Source: Pisolithus tinctorius
Lineage: Eukaryota > Basidiomycota > Agaricomycetes > Boletales > Pisolithaceae
DNA: 64,000 nucleotides
Reading direction: 5' to 3'
Assembly: GCA_024663395.1 (NCBI GenBank)
Contig: JANFAH010000094.1
Span: forward strand, 100,673 to 164,672
In this document: piece after piece, positions 12,343-24,681 of the stretch
Position numbering within the stretch: position 1 is the first letter of the stretch
Layout: each line of letters begins with the position of its first letter
Program-made: the position numbers and the translations under genes
Notes under the pieces: generated by a model
Seen by the model: the letters and a program-made list of their open reading frames with translations, nothing else
Database searches by the model: none
What the model was told of the DNA's origin: nothing

Positions 12343-14210
12343 ATGGACTCCGTCATCGAGACACAGCGACAGGCCCACGAGGAAATCGAGCGCTATGAGA
12401 TAGTTCTGTACTCGTTGCTGGCGAGAAACCAGCCAACACACGAGACAAAATTACAGTCAGAACACAAGGCTGCCCAAGTCCTCAGCCGCCTTTCTGCACG
12501 CGTAGCAGCTCTCAAGGCCCAGTACGAAGACGAAGACGCCAGAAAGGCAGAGACGGACGCTCTTACCGCCCCAACTCAACCGGGTGACCTTTCCGAGTTC
12601 TACGCGCGGTTGGTGAAGATTCAGGACCACTACCACAAGTATCCTGATGTTGCAGCAGGAGGCTTTGACCCGGAACTTGCTGCTCTCCTCGAAGAAGGTA
12701 ATCAAGATGGATTAGACGACGAAGAATATGAAGAAGAAGATCGTATGTATCCCGCACGTATCGTTCCCGTTCACTTCTGACTTCACCCCCTTCCCAGCCG
12801 TCGGACTGCTCTTCTCCGGTGAAGAAGCATATGGAAAATATGTTGACCTGTATGCTAGTCACACGGCCTATAACAACCTCAAAAATATCACCAAACGCCT
12901 GTCATATCTCCAGTATCTCGACGTTCTTCTGGCCGCTCAGCTTGGGAAGCTCCACGCCGAGCTATCTAGAGAAACCCTCCGGACAAAGGAATATGAATCG
13001 TGGGTACCATCCGATTGTGTTGTTTGAACCCTACTCAGTAGTTCCATAGGTATATCCGTTCCCTACATGATTATTTGTTGTCGTTCACGAAGAAAACCCA
13101 ACCCCTCGTCGACGTTGACTCCAAGCACCAAGAACAGGAGTTAGAATTTCAGAAGAAGTGGGAGGCTGGGGAATTTGATGAAGACTGGGACAGCCGCCTA
13201 CCTGCTAAATGTGGAGTTGACGCTGTCCAGAATGGGGACATATGGTGCTCAGCTTGTGTGTAACTCTTTCTGTCCTATTAATCCCGTTAAACATTCTTTC
13301 AATAGGCCAAAAGGGCTACTCGAAGCAGACTGTTTATGATGCACACTTAAGTTCCAAAAAGCATGTCAAAGCGGTTGCGAAACAGGCTACGTCCAATCAA
13401 CCCCCACAAAATCCTAATGGCACACCCTCCAGCCACTCTGTGAATGGCGCGACGTCTCACCAGGGCCTCCGGAACGCTGCCAGATGGACTTATCTCGCCT
13501 CCTTCCTTCTCGTGGAGCTGGCATCCACTATCGGTGATACGAAATCCAACGTAGAGCGCCGCTTCTCTCTAACAGCAAGAGAACGTGAGCAAGAGCTGCT
13601 CGAACGATCACAACCTATCGCGCCTCCAGCAAATAACGCGGAGAACGGTGGTGGTGAGGAAGAGGAGGAGGAGGAAAGGATATACAATCCTCTTAAGCTC
13701 CCCCTTGGCTGGGATGGCAAACCAATACCTTATTGGTTGTATAAACTTCACGGCCTCGGTGTGGAGTACAGGTGCGAGATATGTTCCGACCACGTATACA
13801 TGGGAAGGTGAGGATCCAGTACACTAATGTGTTGCCACTTGCTCAGCCATGAAACAGGAAAAATTTTGAACGACATTTCCAAGTGAGTAACATCGAAAAT
13901 GACACCGATTCTTCAATCTAACCGCATCGTCTTAGGAACCTCGGCATGCTTTCGGAATGCGAGCTCTGGGTTTACCCAACACCAAACATTTCCACGAAAT
14001 CACTCACATAGAGGATGCGCTCGCTCGTACGTGTATCTATCATTATTACATTACCAGCGACTTATCAACCTTGCAGTGGCCGAGAAACTGAAGCAAGAGG
14101 GCCGGCGTGAGATTTTCGAGCAGGAAACTACGGAGGAACTGGAAGATGATGAGGGTAACGTATATAACCGGAAGATGTACGAGGACTTGAAAAAGCAGGG
14201 CCTAATTTAG
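12343..14210 (+). CDS. SF3A3: splicing factor 3A subunit 3 (SF3a60/Prp9)
   Basis: Seven exons, 12343-12742, 12798-12999, 13050-13255, 13306-13807, 13847-13883, 13936-14026 and 14077-14210, give 523 residues (human 501). It is a U2 snRNP SF3a subunit needed for prespliceosome assembly. The N-terminus is helical ([17 protein letters not shown]). A U1-like C2H2 finger is seen in [20 protein letters not shown]...H, and the C-terminal matrin-type finger in [11 protein letters not shown] with [12 protein letters not shown]. The joint between exons 4 and 5 is uncertain: using acceptor 13846 keeps frame and adds SHETG, while the pyrimidine-poor acceptor at 13857 would give the expected RKNFERHF only if the A6 run at 13859-13864 were A5. 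Confidence 0.93.
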
Positions 14211-14300
14211 TTGGTCTAACCCGTCGCCCCGGTATTATTCCGTGTACTTTACTCCTGATTCAATTTACTTGGTATCACCTGATCTGTCTCCGCAAGGGTT

Positions 14301-17300
14301 TTACAAATAGTCCGTGAGTGAGGTACTTCTACTGTTGAGCGGCGTGGGCGACATAGGAGCTGGCAGCCTTGACAAATCAGCGGCACGCGAGTAGAGTTCT
14401 TCGTCGGATGACGACGGTGAAGACAGGGGCGAGCTTCCTGGCGAGTCGAAGGGGTTCGACGGGGAAGTTCCCACATAAGCAGGCGAGATCACCAGTCGAC
14501 CGTCGCGTGATTCTGGCCAGCGCGTCATGGTTTAAGATCACTTACAGATGCTTCATGGCGACAAGCACTCACCGAGCTTTTCCCACCAACAAGATTCATC
14601 GGTACTCGGAAGAGGTACTTTGGGAGGAGCAATAAGCCATTACGACACGAGGGATACCAAAGTTTCATACAATCTGTGTTCTCACTGGGGAGCACAAGGG
14701 AAGCAATCTTGTCGTCCAGTTTTTCTCCAGGGGCTGCTGCTAGCACCGTCTCAAGCAGTAAGCGGGAAAGCACAGCTTTCTTCGCTGCGTCAATGATCCG
14801 AACTTGAGTCCTGAAGAGGCCGAAGACTTCCAAAGCTCGTTCAGCAAATAGGTCACTATAATGTAGGTATGACCATACCTGGCCGATGATCCGAGCCTTT
14901 CAACTCTGCCCGCGAATATACTGCCAAGTCCAACTTGCCCTTGAATAGAATCCTATCTGAAAAGTCGAGAGTCAAAGCTATATGTGACGCTATAGAAGAC
15001 TGGATTGCACACCTGTCCAGGCCGGTATTCGCATCTTTTCACTGGTATCATAATTATTCGTCCCGACGTCGTATTTATAGGTGGGAGAGAATAGCAGGGG
15101 CCCCTCTTCATACCCAACAAACGCCTCACGATCGTCAATGGCTTGCTTCAGCTTTTGTAACCTCATGAGAGAACATACTCCGGATGAATGTCTGAGACAA
15201 ACCTGATCGACAGCAATCAAAGGATCGAATTCTCCCTGCTCTGCTAGTGTTCTGACACTATCGTTGTCGAGATCTATGCGATAATTTGTGTCTGCTAGCC
15301 ATACGACATTACTATTACAGAATTCCGTCATATCCTTTGGCTTGAGAGACAAGGGATGATCACTTACTCGTGACTAGCTATGGATTTTCCTTTCAAAAAA
15401 TGAAGCCCTTTTTCAATGGTCTGGAAGTCAGCGTTGCGTTCGTCGACATTAGAATGACCAGCAGCTAAATGGGCCGTGATGAAACAGAAGCTGGTATCGT
15501 AATAATCCAGACGGACACCGATCCCCCCCTTGTTGCCCGACATACCGCGAAGTCCAGTCTGTTGGAAGGCGTTAACATTCACAATGAAGATAATCGAGAA
15601 TATCTACGGACTTTTTTAGAAGCGCCTTCCACGTTTCTGATAACAGCCGTCAATTCAGACTTGACGACGACGAATAATGCAGCGCCGACAAGCTGTAAAC
15701 GAGGTTCGTCACTAAAGCCATCACACCCGCCAGCTTCAGAAGTCAAACTACCTGTTCGCTGCGAAGGAGGACGTAATCACATGACTTTTGTGGACGCGCG
15801 TTGATAGCTTCCATAAGTTTAAGTTCCCATACGCGTCTGCAGAGAAGGTCAGTGCTCGAAGACTGGCTCGTTAACTAAACAAGACCGACTTCTTTTCCGG
15901 GTCGGTTTGCACAATTTGCTGCGGGTTGAGCAGAACTATCTCTTGGAATCCGAGAACAAACATGTCAGGGCTATCAGAATGTTCATCAAGCGTAAACCAA
16001 ACATATGCGATCTTCTACTTACTCTGGAAAGCCTGCGACTACCGTAAGAAACGTCAACGTGGCCAAAACACGCAGTGACGCACCATCTCGGGGAAAAAGC
16101 CACGGCTGAAGACTTTCAGACGGCGACTGTGGCGAATAACGGGGGATTAATGCAGACCACGGGCAGGACACATGCATGATTTACCCGACCGTTCACGTTC
16201 CATGTACCCACGAATAAATGGCACCATCGAGTGGTCGAATATTCGGAAATCCTGGACCTTCGTCAGTAATAGAAGGTAAAGCAGAGTACCTGTATATACC
16301 GTTCTTGGAGGGCCCTTCTGACAGTGTCATGCACAGGGTCGAATATACTCACTTGAGTCTGATTGCTGAGGTTACCCTTCGAAGTGTTAACTGTTTAGTT
16401 GTTGGCGCTGGAAAGCAAGGTACTGACAAGGAACATATCAATGGCGACTTGCTTTCCTTTGTCCTGGAAGTTGTTGATGTACGCCCTTGAGACACTTTTG
16501 GTTGCGTCGGATAGTACACCTGAAGAGGAGGGAACATCAGCGATATACGCGACACATACAGCAGCAAAGTTACCAGCAAGTGTTCGCTTCCCGCTTCGCG
16601 TATAACTTGTGTTCAAAGCCCCGGTGCCAGCGTATATACGTGACAGTGCATCTCCATTTTCCGCCCAAAGTTCTCGATGATGTGTCCACAGAGAGCCGGA
16701 GTGAATCCACTCCAGATGAACCACTCTGAGGTATTGTTCAAGCGCCTTACGCGACAGTATATCCTGTACGAAATTGGTTCTGTCCAAGCTGACCACGAAT
16801 TAGAAAAAATATAGGCAAATTCCACGCCAACACCTTACCAGTCTAAGCAATTTGTCCTGAACACTCCTCCTTGCTCCGTGATAAGTTCTCCCGTTGAAGC
16901 ATCGGCAAGTGTGTAACCAAACCGTTCCATGCGATCACTAACAGACTTCAAACGTCTAGCAAGAACATTATATCAGGAACCAGCAAAGAAATCAGCGAGA
17001 AGCCTACTCTATGTCCCTTATGACACTATCATGACCCGCCATCTTAACTGCATAGTGGAAGTCATACTGGGTAATGCCAAGTTGATCACTCCATATATTC
17101 CGTGCCCGGTTCAAATGATTTGCATAAGCGGCCGTCAACGTAGCCTCGTTTTCTTTTGATCCAAGGAGGTTGATTGAGTGAATAGCTCCGTACTCGTCAA
17201 TGAGCTGTGCAAAATGACGTTCGAAAGCCGGCTGGGATGCGTGCGGGCGTGTAATTTGTATACGCTGACCGAATGTTTGTATACCTTGCTGCTCCCAAAA

Positions 17301-18469
17301 AACTGCGAAGCACGTAAATGCCTGACGATAAGGTCCACGGGGACGATGACCCACGAGGTACGCTTCCCCGAACTTGCGTGTAGCTCATGCAATGCAGGTC
17401 CGTACTCAATATTGTCTCTGTCTAGAGCACCTACCTTTAGTACTACTGGATGAAAAAAAGGCTACTGCTCTTACCTCAACAAAATTTGCAGTGTTTCCGT
17501 CATCGTCTACGCCACGAGTATTGAAGCGAGTGCCCGCGCGCTTCCGCCCAAGGCGAGAGATCAAGGACAGTGTCACAATGACTGGTGCACCACTAACTGG
17601 CGGTGCTGGCAAGGCCATGGTGAAGACACCTACATAACCTTGTATGGCGAGGATCTATCGTTCGTGGTTGGCAGAAAGGTCACAGAGGACATAATCAATA
17701 CCGCACGATAAATTGACATCGGTCAAGATCTTGGCGCTCTCCAGGATCAAGTTTCTCCCTGAAGTCGAACAGACTCTTGACAACGTACTCGTTCCAGATG
17801 AATCGGTCGTCAAAGATTCCAACATCATGTTGAGAGGAGTCTCCTCGGGTAAGTCGTACTGATAACCGTGAGGAAATGTCCCAACACGGGTCCAACGCAT
17901 AGTAGAACGAGCCAGAGGAAAGTATTTTCGTGAGGGGCATACAGGGGTGTTCGAAAACGGGAGGGCTGGGAGTTGGAGGAAAAGTTTCCCTGTTCATGAG
18001 TGTGTCGACAGCATCATAGGTGGCTAATGTTTCTTGAGAGGAGGAGAAATCGTCCCATGCAGACGAAGTAAGGCAAAAGAATTGTACTTCATGAATCCTG
18101 GCCACCTTCTCTGGTGTTGACTGAGAAAGGCGGGTGTTCCCAACTTCCGTCGCAGAGGTTACCACTGCCAGGAAGATATCTGGATCGGGTGTAGATGTAG
18201 TAAGTGACAAGGGTCATATGGGTTGTCAGGAAGCTGCACGCACCATTTTCCACCGAGATTAGGCCAAGGGATCCTTTCACAGCACGGTTGGTGACTCTAA
18301 CGGCACTTGAGAGGCTCACTTCATCGGCAGGAAGGAATTCCACCACAACTTGGGACGCTGCCTCTGCAGCACGAAATATTAATGCTCTTTGAGGACAGCC
18401 CTGTTTCTCTTCGTGAGCGCTGGTTACTAGGTAGAGTGTTCGAGGATTTTGTCCGAGATACAAGTGCAT
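14301..18469 (-). CDS. synaptojanin-like polyphosphoinositide phosphatase (Sac1 + inositol 5-phosphatase domains)
   Basis: A multi-exon gene from the ATG at 18469 ([15 protein letters not shown]) to the stop at 14301. The first half is a Sac domain. Its catalytic loop CLDCLDRTN is intact once the intron 16838-16789 is removed, so it resembles active Inp52/Inp53 more than inactive Inp51. The second half is a 5-phosphatase with [12 protein letters not shown] (near 15945), [12 protein letters not shown] (15530), TAHLAAG (15460), [12 protein letters not shown] (15290; WxGDxNYR is usual), PAWT/DRIL split by intron 15012-14957, and SDHRP (14885). A Ser/Pro-rich tail follows. Such enzymes remove 5- and 4-phosphates from PI(4,5)P2 at plasma and endosomal membranes and regulate actin and endocytosis. 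I did not fix every exon boundary. Confidence 0.92.
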
Positions 18470-18716
18470 CGGGATCCTGGCACTAACAAACGCAGCTGGA
18501 TCTTGTCCCCTCCGACGACTCGATGCGTAGCTGAGGTACTAACAAAGTTGATGAAGGTGTCTGTTGCCAGTGATATCACAACAGATTACTGTAAGTTCCC
18601 AGGGCATTAGCTCAGAAGTCACGGCAGGCCAACTGCAATATTTAAGCCCGAAAACGGTGATATATCGCCACAGAACTATTTTAACAAGCAGGTAAGATAC
18701 AGCATCGGGAACAGAA

Positions 18717-19835
18717 TTACTCGTCGTCATCGAGTCTCCGGTTGGTAGTATTGGACAGTCCAGGAATTGGAGCTGCATTATAATTCTCGGCAGTTGCTCG
18801 CCTACGAGATTGAAGCGACCGGCCGAGTGGCGGTCCAAGCCCCAATGAAAACTGACTTTCATCTTCCGTAACTCTACGGGTAGGAGTTCTTGGAGGTGGT
18901 CCTAGAGAGGGGGAACGCATTGCTATTGGAGACACCGGCAATGGAGAACTGGGTTGTCGAACGGAGACTGGCGACGGTGGAGCAATAAGCCCCTTTGGCG
19001 CACCAGAATTCGATTTTGCTGACCCTCCCCTCCAAAGTATACCAAACACGGACTTGAATAAGGATGAATTAACTCGCGGCGAGCTTGAATTCGAGCCAGA
19101 GGAGCTGCCTACACCCGTAAGAAAATCAATGAAATTTTGTGAGGTAATAAAACTAATGAAGCTACCTGAGGTTGGGAGGGCATTGTCATTAGCACTGAGG
19201 CTGAGGAAGAGAAACAGAGGCACAAGCCACACGCAGACTCCAAAGAACGTCGCAATATCTGCGAACCCAGGTATCTCTGTCGCCGGCCCACGGTGTTTGG
19301 AATAGCTATGCCGCACTTCGCGGGAAACTCGCGAAAAGTACAAAAACCACGTGAAATGATTGGCAACAGCGAGAATGCAAGAAGCGATGAAGGAGAATGA
19401 CGATAATGATATGAGAGGCCATGCACTTGAGAAATTTTGCAGATATACCACGTGACATAGGATTGAGAACAGCGTTTGTGGCAGAGGAAGCGAGTCAAAG
19501 ATGTACAATGAAGCATGTAAAGCAATGACAAGCTAAAACGCGTCATGACTGATACGGATCACAAGAGTGAGGGATACCCACGTATGTGCCTCGCTGTCCA
19601 ATCAACTTCGCCATCCGAGAATATTCTTCGATGAGCTCCGATATATAAAGCAGTCCGCTGGCTTGAGGCAGGCTCATCAGACGGTCTGCTCAAACGCTGG
19701 ACAAGGTGTGCCCACCGAGGGAAAGTGCCATGAACAGGAATGCAGCTATCGAGCCCACATAACTGCACCAATACCTCAGGGATATCCTAGTGGAAATTAG
19801 AACTGGACTCACCTGAGATGATGAAGCAACGTCAT
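18717..19835 (-). CDS. SVP26: SVP26/TEX261-family ER-Golgi membrane protein with long C-terminal tail
   Basis: Four exons, 19835-19813, 19762-19716, 19661-19582 and 19532-18717, give 321 residues. The joined N-terminus reads MTLLHHLSYVGSIAAFLF, then SGLLYISELIEEYS; both are family hallmarks, followed by hydrophobic segments, NFSSAWPLISLSS, ANHFTW and GFADIATFFGVCVWLVPLFLFLSLSAND. Yeast Svp26 is a COPII cargo receptor for Golgi mannosyltransferases and other type II membrane proteins. The family is normally about 200-230 residues; here roughly 130 Ser/Pro-rich residues (PPSPVSVRQPSSPLPVSP...) are added after the last membrane segment. The first exon is 23 nt with intron 19812-19763. It diverges from DID2 across about 390 bp. 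Confidence 0.93.
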
Positions 19836-20227
19836 CGGTCTTGGACAGACAGCCTCAGAGGAACGGAACGAAGTTGACGTTGATTAACTGACTACGCGAC
19901 CAAGTGCATAGCTCAGGTACAAACAGAAGTAAATACCTCAACCTGCATGCACGACGTTCATTACACGACAACAAAATGACATAGACAGAAGATGGTGAAA
20001 GTGATGTAGAAGCACCACGCGGAGTAGTAGATAAGTACTATGCGGTCAGGAACCTGCGCAATATTCGCCGAGAAGTTGCCGAGAAGTACAGCAAACCATG
20101 ATTACATAAGGCAGGCTTCATACACGGATCACGTGACTCCATTTGCAGCTGACCGAATATAGTCAAACTCACACACGATGAGTCCCCGCTGGTCTGCCAT
20201 ACTACCGCCTACACCATTTATGAAGCG
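19836..20227. promoter_or_regulatory. divergent SVP26/DID2 promoter region with TCACGTGA
   Basis: About 390 bp without a gene separate the two divergent start codons. A perfect TCACGTGA palindrome lies at 20129-20136, about 92 bp before the DID2 ATG. Nothing else specific is seen. Confidence 0.4.
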
Positions 20228-21060
20228 ATGAGCAACATGGAGAGTCAGTGAGCTGCACTACGTACACTTCACCAGAACATGCTTATCCTGTCTCCAGAAA
20301 CTCTGTTTCAGTTGAAAGTTCGCCTATTACCAGCACTGTAGTAGACTGGTGCTTATGGTACATTTTGCGCAGTTCACTGCGAAGACATTGAATCGGCAAG
20401 CAAAGAAGGCACAGAAGGACGAGAATGCAGAGAAAGCGCGACTGAAGAAGGCTGGTTGGAGCCTGCCTTCCATGAAATCTGTACTGACAGGTCCGGAACA
20501 TGCAATTCACAGGCTCTTCAACAAGGGAACACCGAGGGCGCACGCATATATGCTTCCAATGCTATAAGGAAGAAGACTGAGTCTCTCAACCTGCTGCGTC
20601 TTGCTAGTCGAATAGATGCAGTTGCGAGCCGGGTGGAGACGGCAGTAACGATGAGACAAGTCACTGGTAACATGACGTCCGTAGTAAAGGGCATGGATAA
20701 GGCAATGGACAACATGAATTTGGAGAGGGTGAGCACTACTATCCGCTGCAGATCTTGCCATGTCTCTTGACACGAATTCAGATCTCACTTGTGATGGACA
20801 AGTTCGAAGCCCAATTCTCAGACTTGGACGTGCAAACCTCCTACATGGAAGATGCCATGTCGAGCACGACAGCCGTCTCCACACCCCAAGACCAGATAGA
20901 TCAGCTCTTACGGCAGACAGCTGAAGAAGCCAATATCGAATTGCAACATGACCTCGACTCCAAAGATCTATCAGGGGTTGCAGACCTCAAAAGCGACAAG
21001 ATCGGTGAGGAGGATGATAAATTAGCTGCAAGACTGAGGGCTCTCCGACCAGCCACGTAA
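20228..21060 (+). CDS. DID2: ESCRT-III-associated protein DID2/CHMP1 (Vps46)
   Basis: Five coding exons: 20228-20243, 20298-20317, 20373-20450, 20513-20728 and 20782-21060, 202 residues (human CHMP1A 196). The joined start MSNMEKTLFQLKFTAKTL is the CHMP1 signature. A basic helix ([16 protein letters not shown]), [12 protein letters not shown] and MEDAMSSTT follow, and the end ([12 protein letters not shown]) is a MIM-type helix for Vps4 and Ist1 binding. It recruits Vps4 to endosomal ESCRT-III. Two exons are only 16 and 20 nt. The 20450/20513 joint is uncertain: homology wants LKK joined to ALQQGN, which needs an intron 20451-20512 starting GC (GCTGGT, a poor donor), while a GT donor at 20455 would cost family residues. 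Confidence 0.93.
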
Positions 21061-21235
21061 TAATGGTCTACCCTATTCCCATGACCGCGCTGTGGAAAGG
21101 CTGTATCATATCTCCTATCTGTAACAATGCAAAGGATGAATAAATTGCGACATAACAAAAGAACCCAACCAATCAACAAAGGACATTACAGGTCGATGAA
21201 TGTCATAAGGTCAATATTTACCGCAAAGCCGGAAG
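21061..21235. other. convergent intergenic gap
   Basis: A 175-bp gap between the converging DID2 and Ser-rich genes. It holds only short A/T-rich stretches suitable for 3' ends and no separate gene. Confidence 0.4.
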
Positions 21236-24044
21236 CTATGCATCGTGATTTTCCACGAAGTACGCGAACTCGGCCAAGAGGCCCTTCCTTTCACGTTCAC
21301 TAACTCCGGTATTAATAAGTAGTTTTTCAACTCGACTTAGGAGTCCGTTTGGGCCATCAAGTGAAATGATGTGAGCATCGTAGCGGCGAACATCTGGAGA
21401 AATTAAGACACAGGGTCAATAACCCCGCAAGGAAAGATGGACGAGAACAATTACACGTCTTGAATGCCTCGAAATCGGTCGCGGATAGGATATTTTCAAA
21501 TGCTTTAGTGACATCCGAACCGTACGACCGACCGTTCGCCCGTATGTTCTCCCCTGCCATAAACAACCCAGGTATTACAGCTTCCTCGCGGACGCGTGAG
21601 GGTGCCCATGCCAAGCCAAGCCCAAGATCCAGCGAGCGTCCTTGGCCCTTGGCCTTTCGTTCTTGCTTCAGCAAGCTCATATCGACGTCTCGTGAGGCCT
21701 GGCTTCGACCCTTGTAATGTTTCGGAGGCATGTCAAGCATCGGAGCCCAGGGTGAGTCAGTTGGTGCAGGGGGGAGGCGCCCAGTGTCGTCGCGGTAACA
21801 TTGCCCCCCAATAGTACTGTTAGGTAGATTAGAAGAGTCGGGTAAAGGAGAGTGCGGTAAAGAAGCCGGGTGTTCAAAAGGGAATGCGCCATGTGACGCC
21901 TTCTGCGCACGTCTACCAGAAGCTCGGCCCCAGCTCGAAGACTGGCCAGGTGATGCATTAGAGCTCGCCCCCTTTTCAGTGGATTTCGAAGGTACCGAGG
22001 CGAACGATACCACAGATGTCTGACCAGTGTGGCTTGATATTAGATGGGGATGGACTGGAGAGTCGACACGAGCAGGTTGGCGAGTTGCCAATCGCGACTT
22101 CGTAGCCGGCGTCGAATCCGAGGACGTCGTACGTTCGAGGGGTAACTGGTTCTGGGAACTTTTCTTTGCAGTCAGCGTAAGGAAGAATAGAAATTATAAA
22201 TAAATTATGGATGCCTGACCGGTTAACCGTCGAACCGCTGTGGTTGAGTCCAGCGGACACAGGCCGCTCAAAGTCAAAGCTCCCCAATTTACTTCGAAGA
22301 TTGCTCATATGGCGAGTCGGGGCGTTGCCATTAGGCAACCCCCCTCGTACACTCGGTTTATCAGGACCCGACTCTCTTGTTTTGGAGAAATCCTTCCCGC
22401 GAAGGAATCTAGGGGTGAAACGACTGTGGTTGGCGGCAGGCTCGCTGCACGGCTCTGGGGGAGGCTTGAAAGTTGTCGAGGTACTGAAGTCTGCATGTGA
22501 TTGCGACGTAGATGACAAAAGCTCTTCTCTGGGTACGCTCCTCGTTTTCCCTTGGGATATTTTGACTTTGCTCGAATCAACCTTCGGTGGAGTGGTACTG
22601 GGTCTCAAAGGAGTACTTGAATCTCCCGGTCGCTGTGGAGTAGGCGGGGTATGAATTATCTTTGGAATGGCGTGCACTGGACGTGGGGCTAAGAGTGGCA
22701 GCCCTCCAGTTTCGTCAGATATAGACTCCACAGTTGGGAGATGCTGGACACGAGGCCGTGTACCCCATAAAGACTCCATGCAGTCACTGGCGCTTGAGGA
22801 ATATAAACGATGGCCACTAATAAGCGGGTTTACCAATGAGCTCTGAGAGATGGACTTTGCTGCCGAAGCAGGAGCCTGCAGAGTAGCATTCGGCCGAGGC
22901 TGCTCCCAGTCTCCACTCTGCTTTTCTTTCCCTTTGTTCGGCTTGATTGCGAATTCGATCGAAGGCCGCCTGTGCTTAGAAATATTGGGCTGGACAAAGA
23001 TAAGCGAATGGATTAGGTAGAGTACGTCATTTCTACTTGCCTGGTCCTCCGCAAGTGCAACAGCGCTGTCATGAGGTGTCTGATGTGCACCGACAGAATG
23101 ACGCCTGCCATGAGACTGTACATGCGCAACAGGAAGGGGTAAATGACCAACAGACGATTTTGGAGTGTTGTGAGGAGAGTTCAAGCCAAACGATCGGCGG
23201 CGTGGGCTCGCTGAGAGAGGCAGTGGGTTCGATGGCACAGGGATTAAATGGCCGGACTGTTTTGGGCTAAAGGGTTGGTCACTATTTTTAGGGGTAGTAG
23301 GGCGGGAACCCAATCTCAACGACCGCCTACGAGAGGTAACGTTCCGTGAGGACTCGGATACCAGAGTCGAAGTTGATGCCTTGCGCTCAGAGGATAATGA
23401 GGCCGGGCGGCGAGCTGACCTAGACGATGATCGCCGTGTTAAGGTAATACCAAATAGTGTGTGGAGCCCTAACTTCCGCTTAGTAGAGGAGGGTGTTTCT
23501 GATCGGGGCGGAAGTTGTTGTATATTGTCGTGTTCGCGGTTTTCGCTGTACTCATCATGATCCTGGTTTAGTTCGTGGGTATCAGCAGCATTTCCATGTC
23601 GTGAAGCATACTCCTGGCGCCCATTTATCGTTTTTCTCAAAGCGTCGGAGGGAAGAGGGGCTATCGTAGAGTGCGTAGCAGTCGTAGTAGATGATATGGG
23701 TCTGGACTGAGATCGGCCAATGGATTTGGTTGGGGATGACATGTAGCTCGACGGCGGAATGTTGGAGGGTATATGTTCTGTTGAGAGACGCGGACGCCTT
23801 GAACTGAGAGACTGAGTCTGAGTGATAGATATGGCTTCGACCTTGGATAACATGGGTGGTGGAACGCTCGTTGGGGTGACGCTCTTTGAACGAGACCGAG
23901 AACGGGAGCGAGAACGGAAAAATGCGTAGAACTAGGACGCCACAGGCATGAGATATATCAAGAATGGCTATGCGGCTGAAAACGTACCTTGTATCCAGCC
24001 TTGGACGACTCTGCTGGGTCCGACCTCAAGGAGTTTTCAGTCAT
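21236..24044 (-). CDS. uncharacterised Ser-rich protein with RS repeat and conserved C-terminal helix region
   Basis: I do not recognise the family. The reading frame can be carried from the ATG at 24044 (MTENSLRSDPAES) through an exon starting near 23930 with FYAFFRSRSRSRSRSKS, then about 550 residues of Ser/Thr/Pro-rich disordered sequence, to a compact C-terminus: ENIRANGRSYGSDVTKAFE, FENILSATDFEAFK and, after an intron near 21394-21455, DVRRYDAHIISLDGP and KLLINTGVSERERKGLLAEF. The stop is at 21236. Intron 22990-23040 is 51 nt and begins GCAAGT. Another intron lies near 22130-22210; its edges are not resolved. The RS repeat and many SP sites suggest phosphorylation, but no function is claimed. 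Confidence 0.6.
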
Positions 24045-24681
24045 GCTAGGTGGGGTATCCAGATGCGTCTTTGTGTATCACAAACAGAATTGTTGCATCA
24101 AGTGTTGCTTTACTAGGTCGTTTTCCAGAATCCTGTGCTCCGCCCGGACTCTGTATCCAGAAGTGTGACGCAACTAAACCTGGCAAAGCACGAGCTGTAT
24201 GTCCGCACTTGGACACTGCTGGCCCCAGGGAGCACAGCGTTTCGGTCGAGGGGGGAGTAAGATTGGACGAGGGATGGGAATTCGTATGGACGGACTTAGA
24301 GACACTACAACACGTGTTAGAAATGTGCTTGTCCAGAAGACGTGAACGTGTCTTGAATGTCAGCAATTCCACAGGGCCATCAATAACTCGTTGAAGGGAA
24401 TGGACGTGCCTTCGATTTGACCTGACTGCTAGCTGCCAGCCCCCGCACTAATACGACGAGCACAGCAACACACAAGGCAAGACGGCAACGGATCGTGGGA
24501 GTTGATACATGACCATAACCCTAGTACAGGTTTCCCAATATGGACTTGATAGGGTTTAAAGAATAATCACGCAATTGAGTCATTGAATGTTCGCCATCCT
24601 GCAGCCTTAATGTTGCCTTCGGAGATAAGAATCAAATAGCATGAACAGGCTGGATTCTTCTTGTGTTGCAAGACTTCATTA
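24045..24681. promoter_or_regulatory. divergent intergenic region upstream of MET2 with E-box
   Basis: A 637-bp gap with no convincing gene. ACACGTGT, containing the CACGTG core, lies at 24310-24317. In yeasts Cbf1 binds this core upstream of methionine-pathway genes, so a role in MET2 control is plausible, though the site is about 370 bp before the ATG. Open frames in both directions here lack an intron pattern or recognisable motifs. Confidence 0.4.

Noticed and set aside
24046..24394. Open frames on both strands between the Ser-rich gene and MET2
   Set aside because: They overlap each other, lack splice structure and motifs, and lie in a divergent promoter region.
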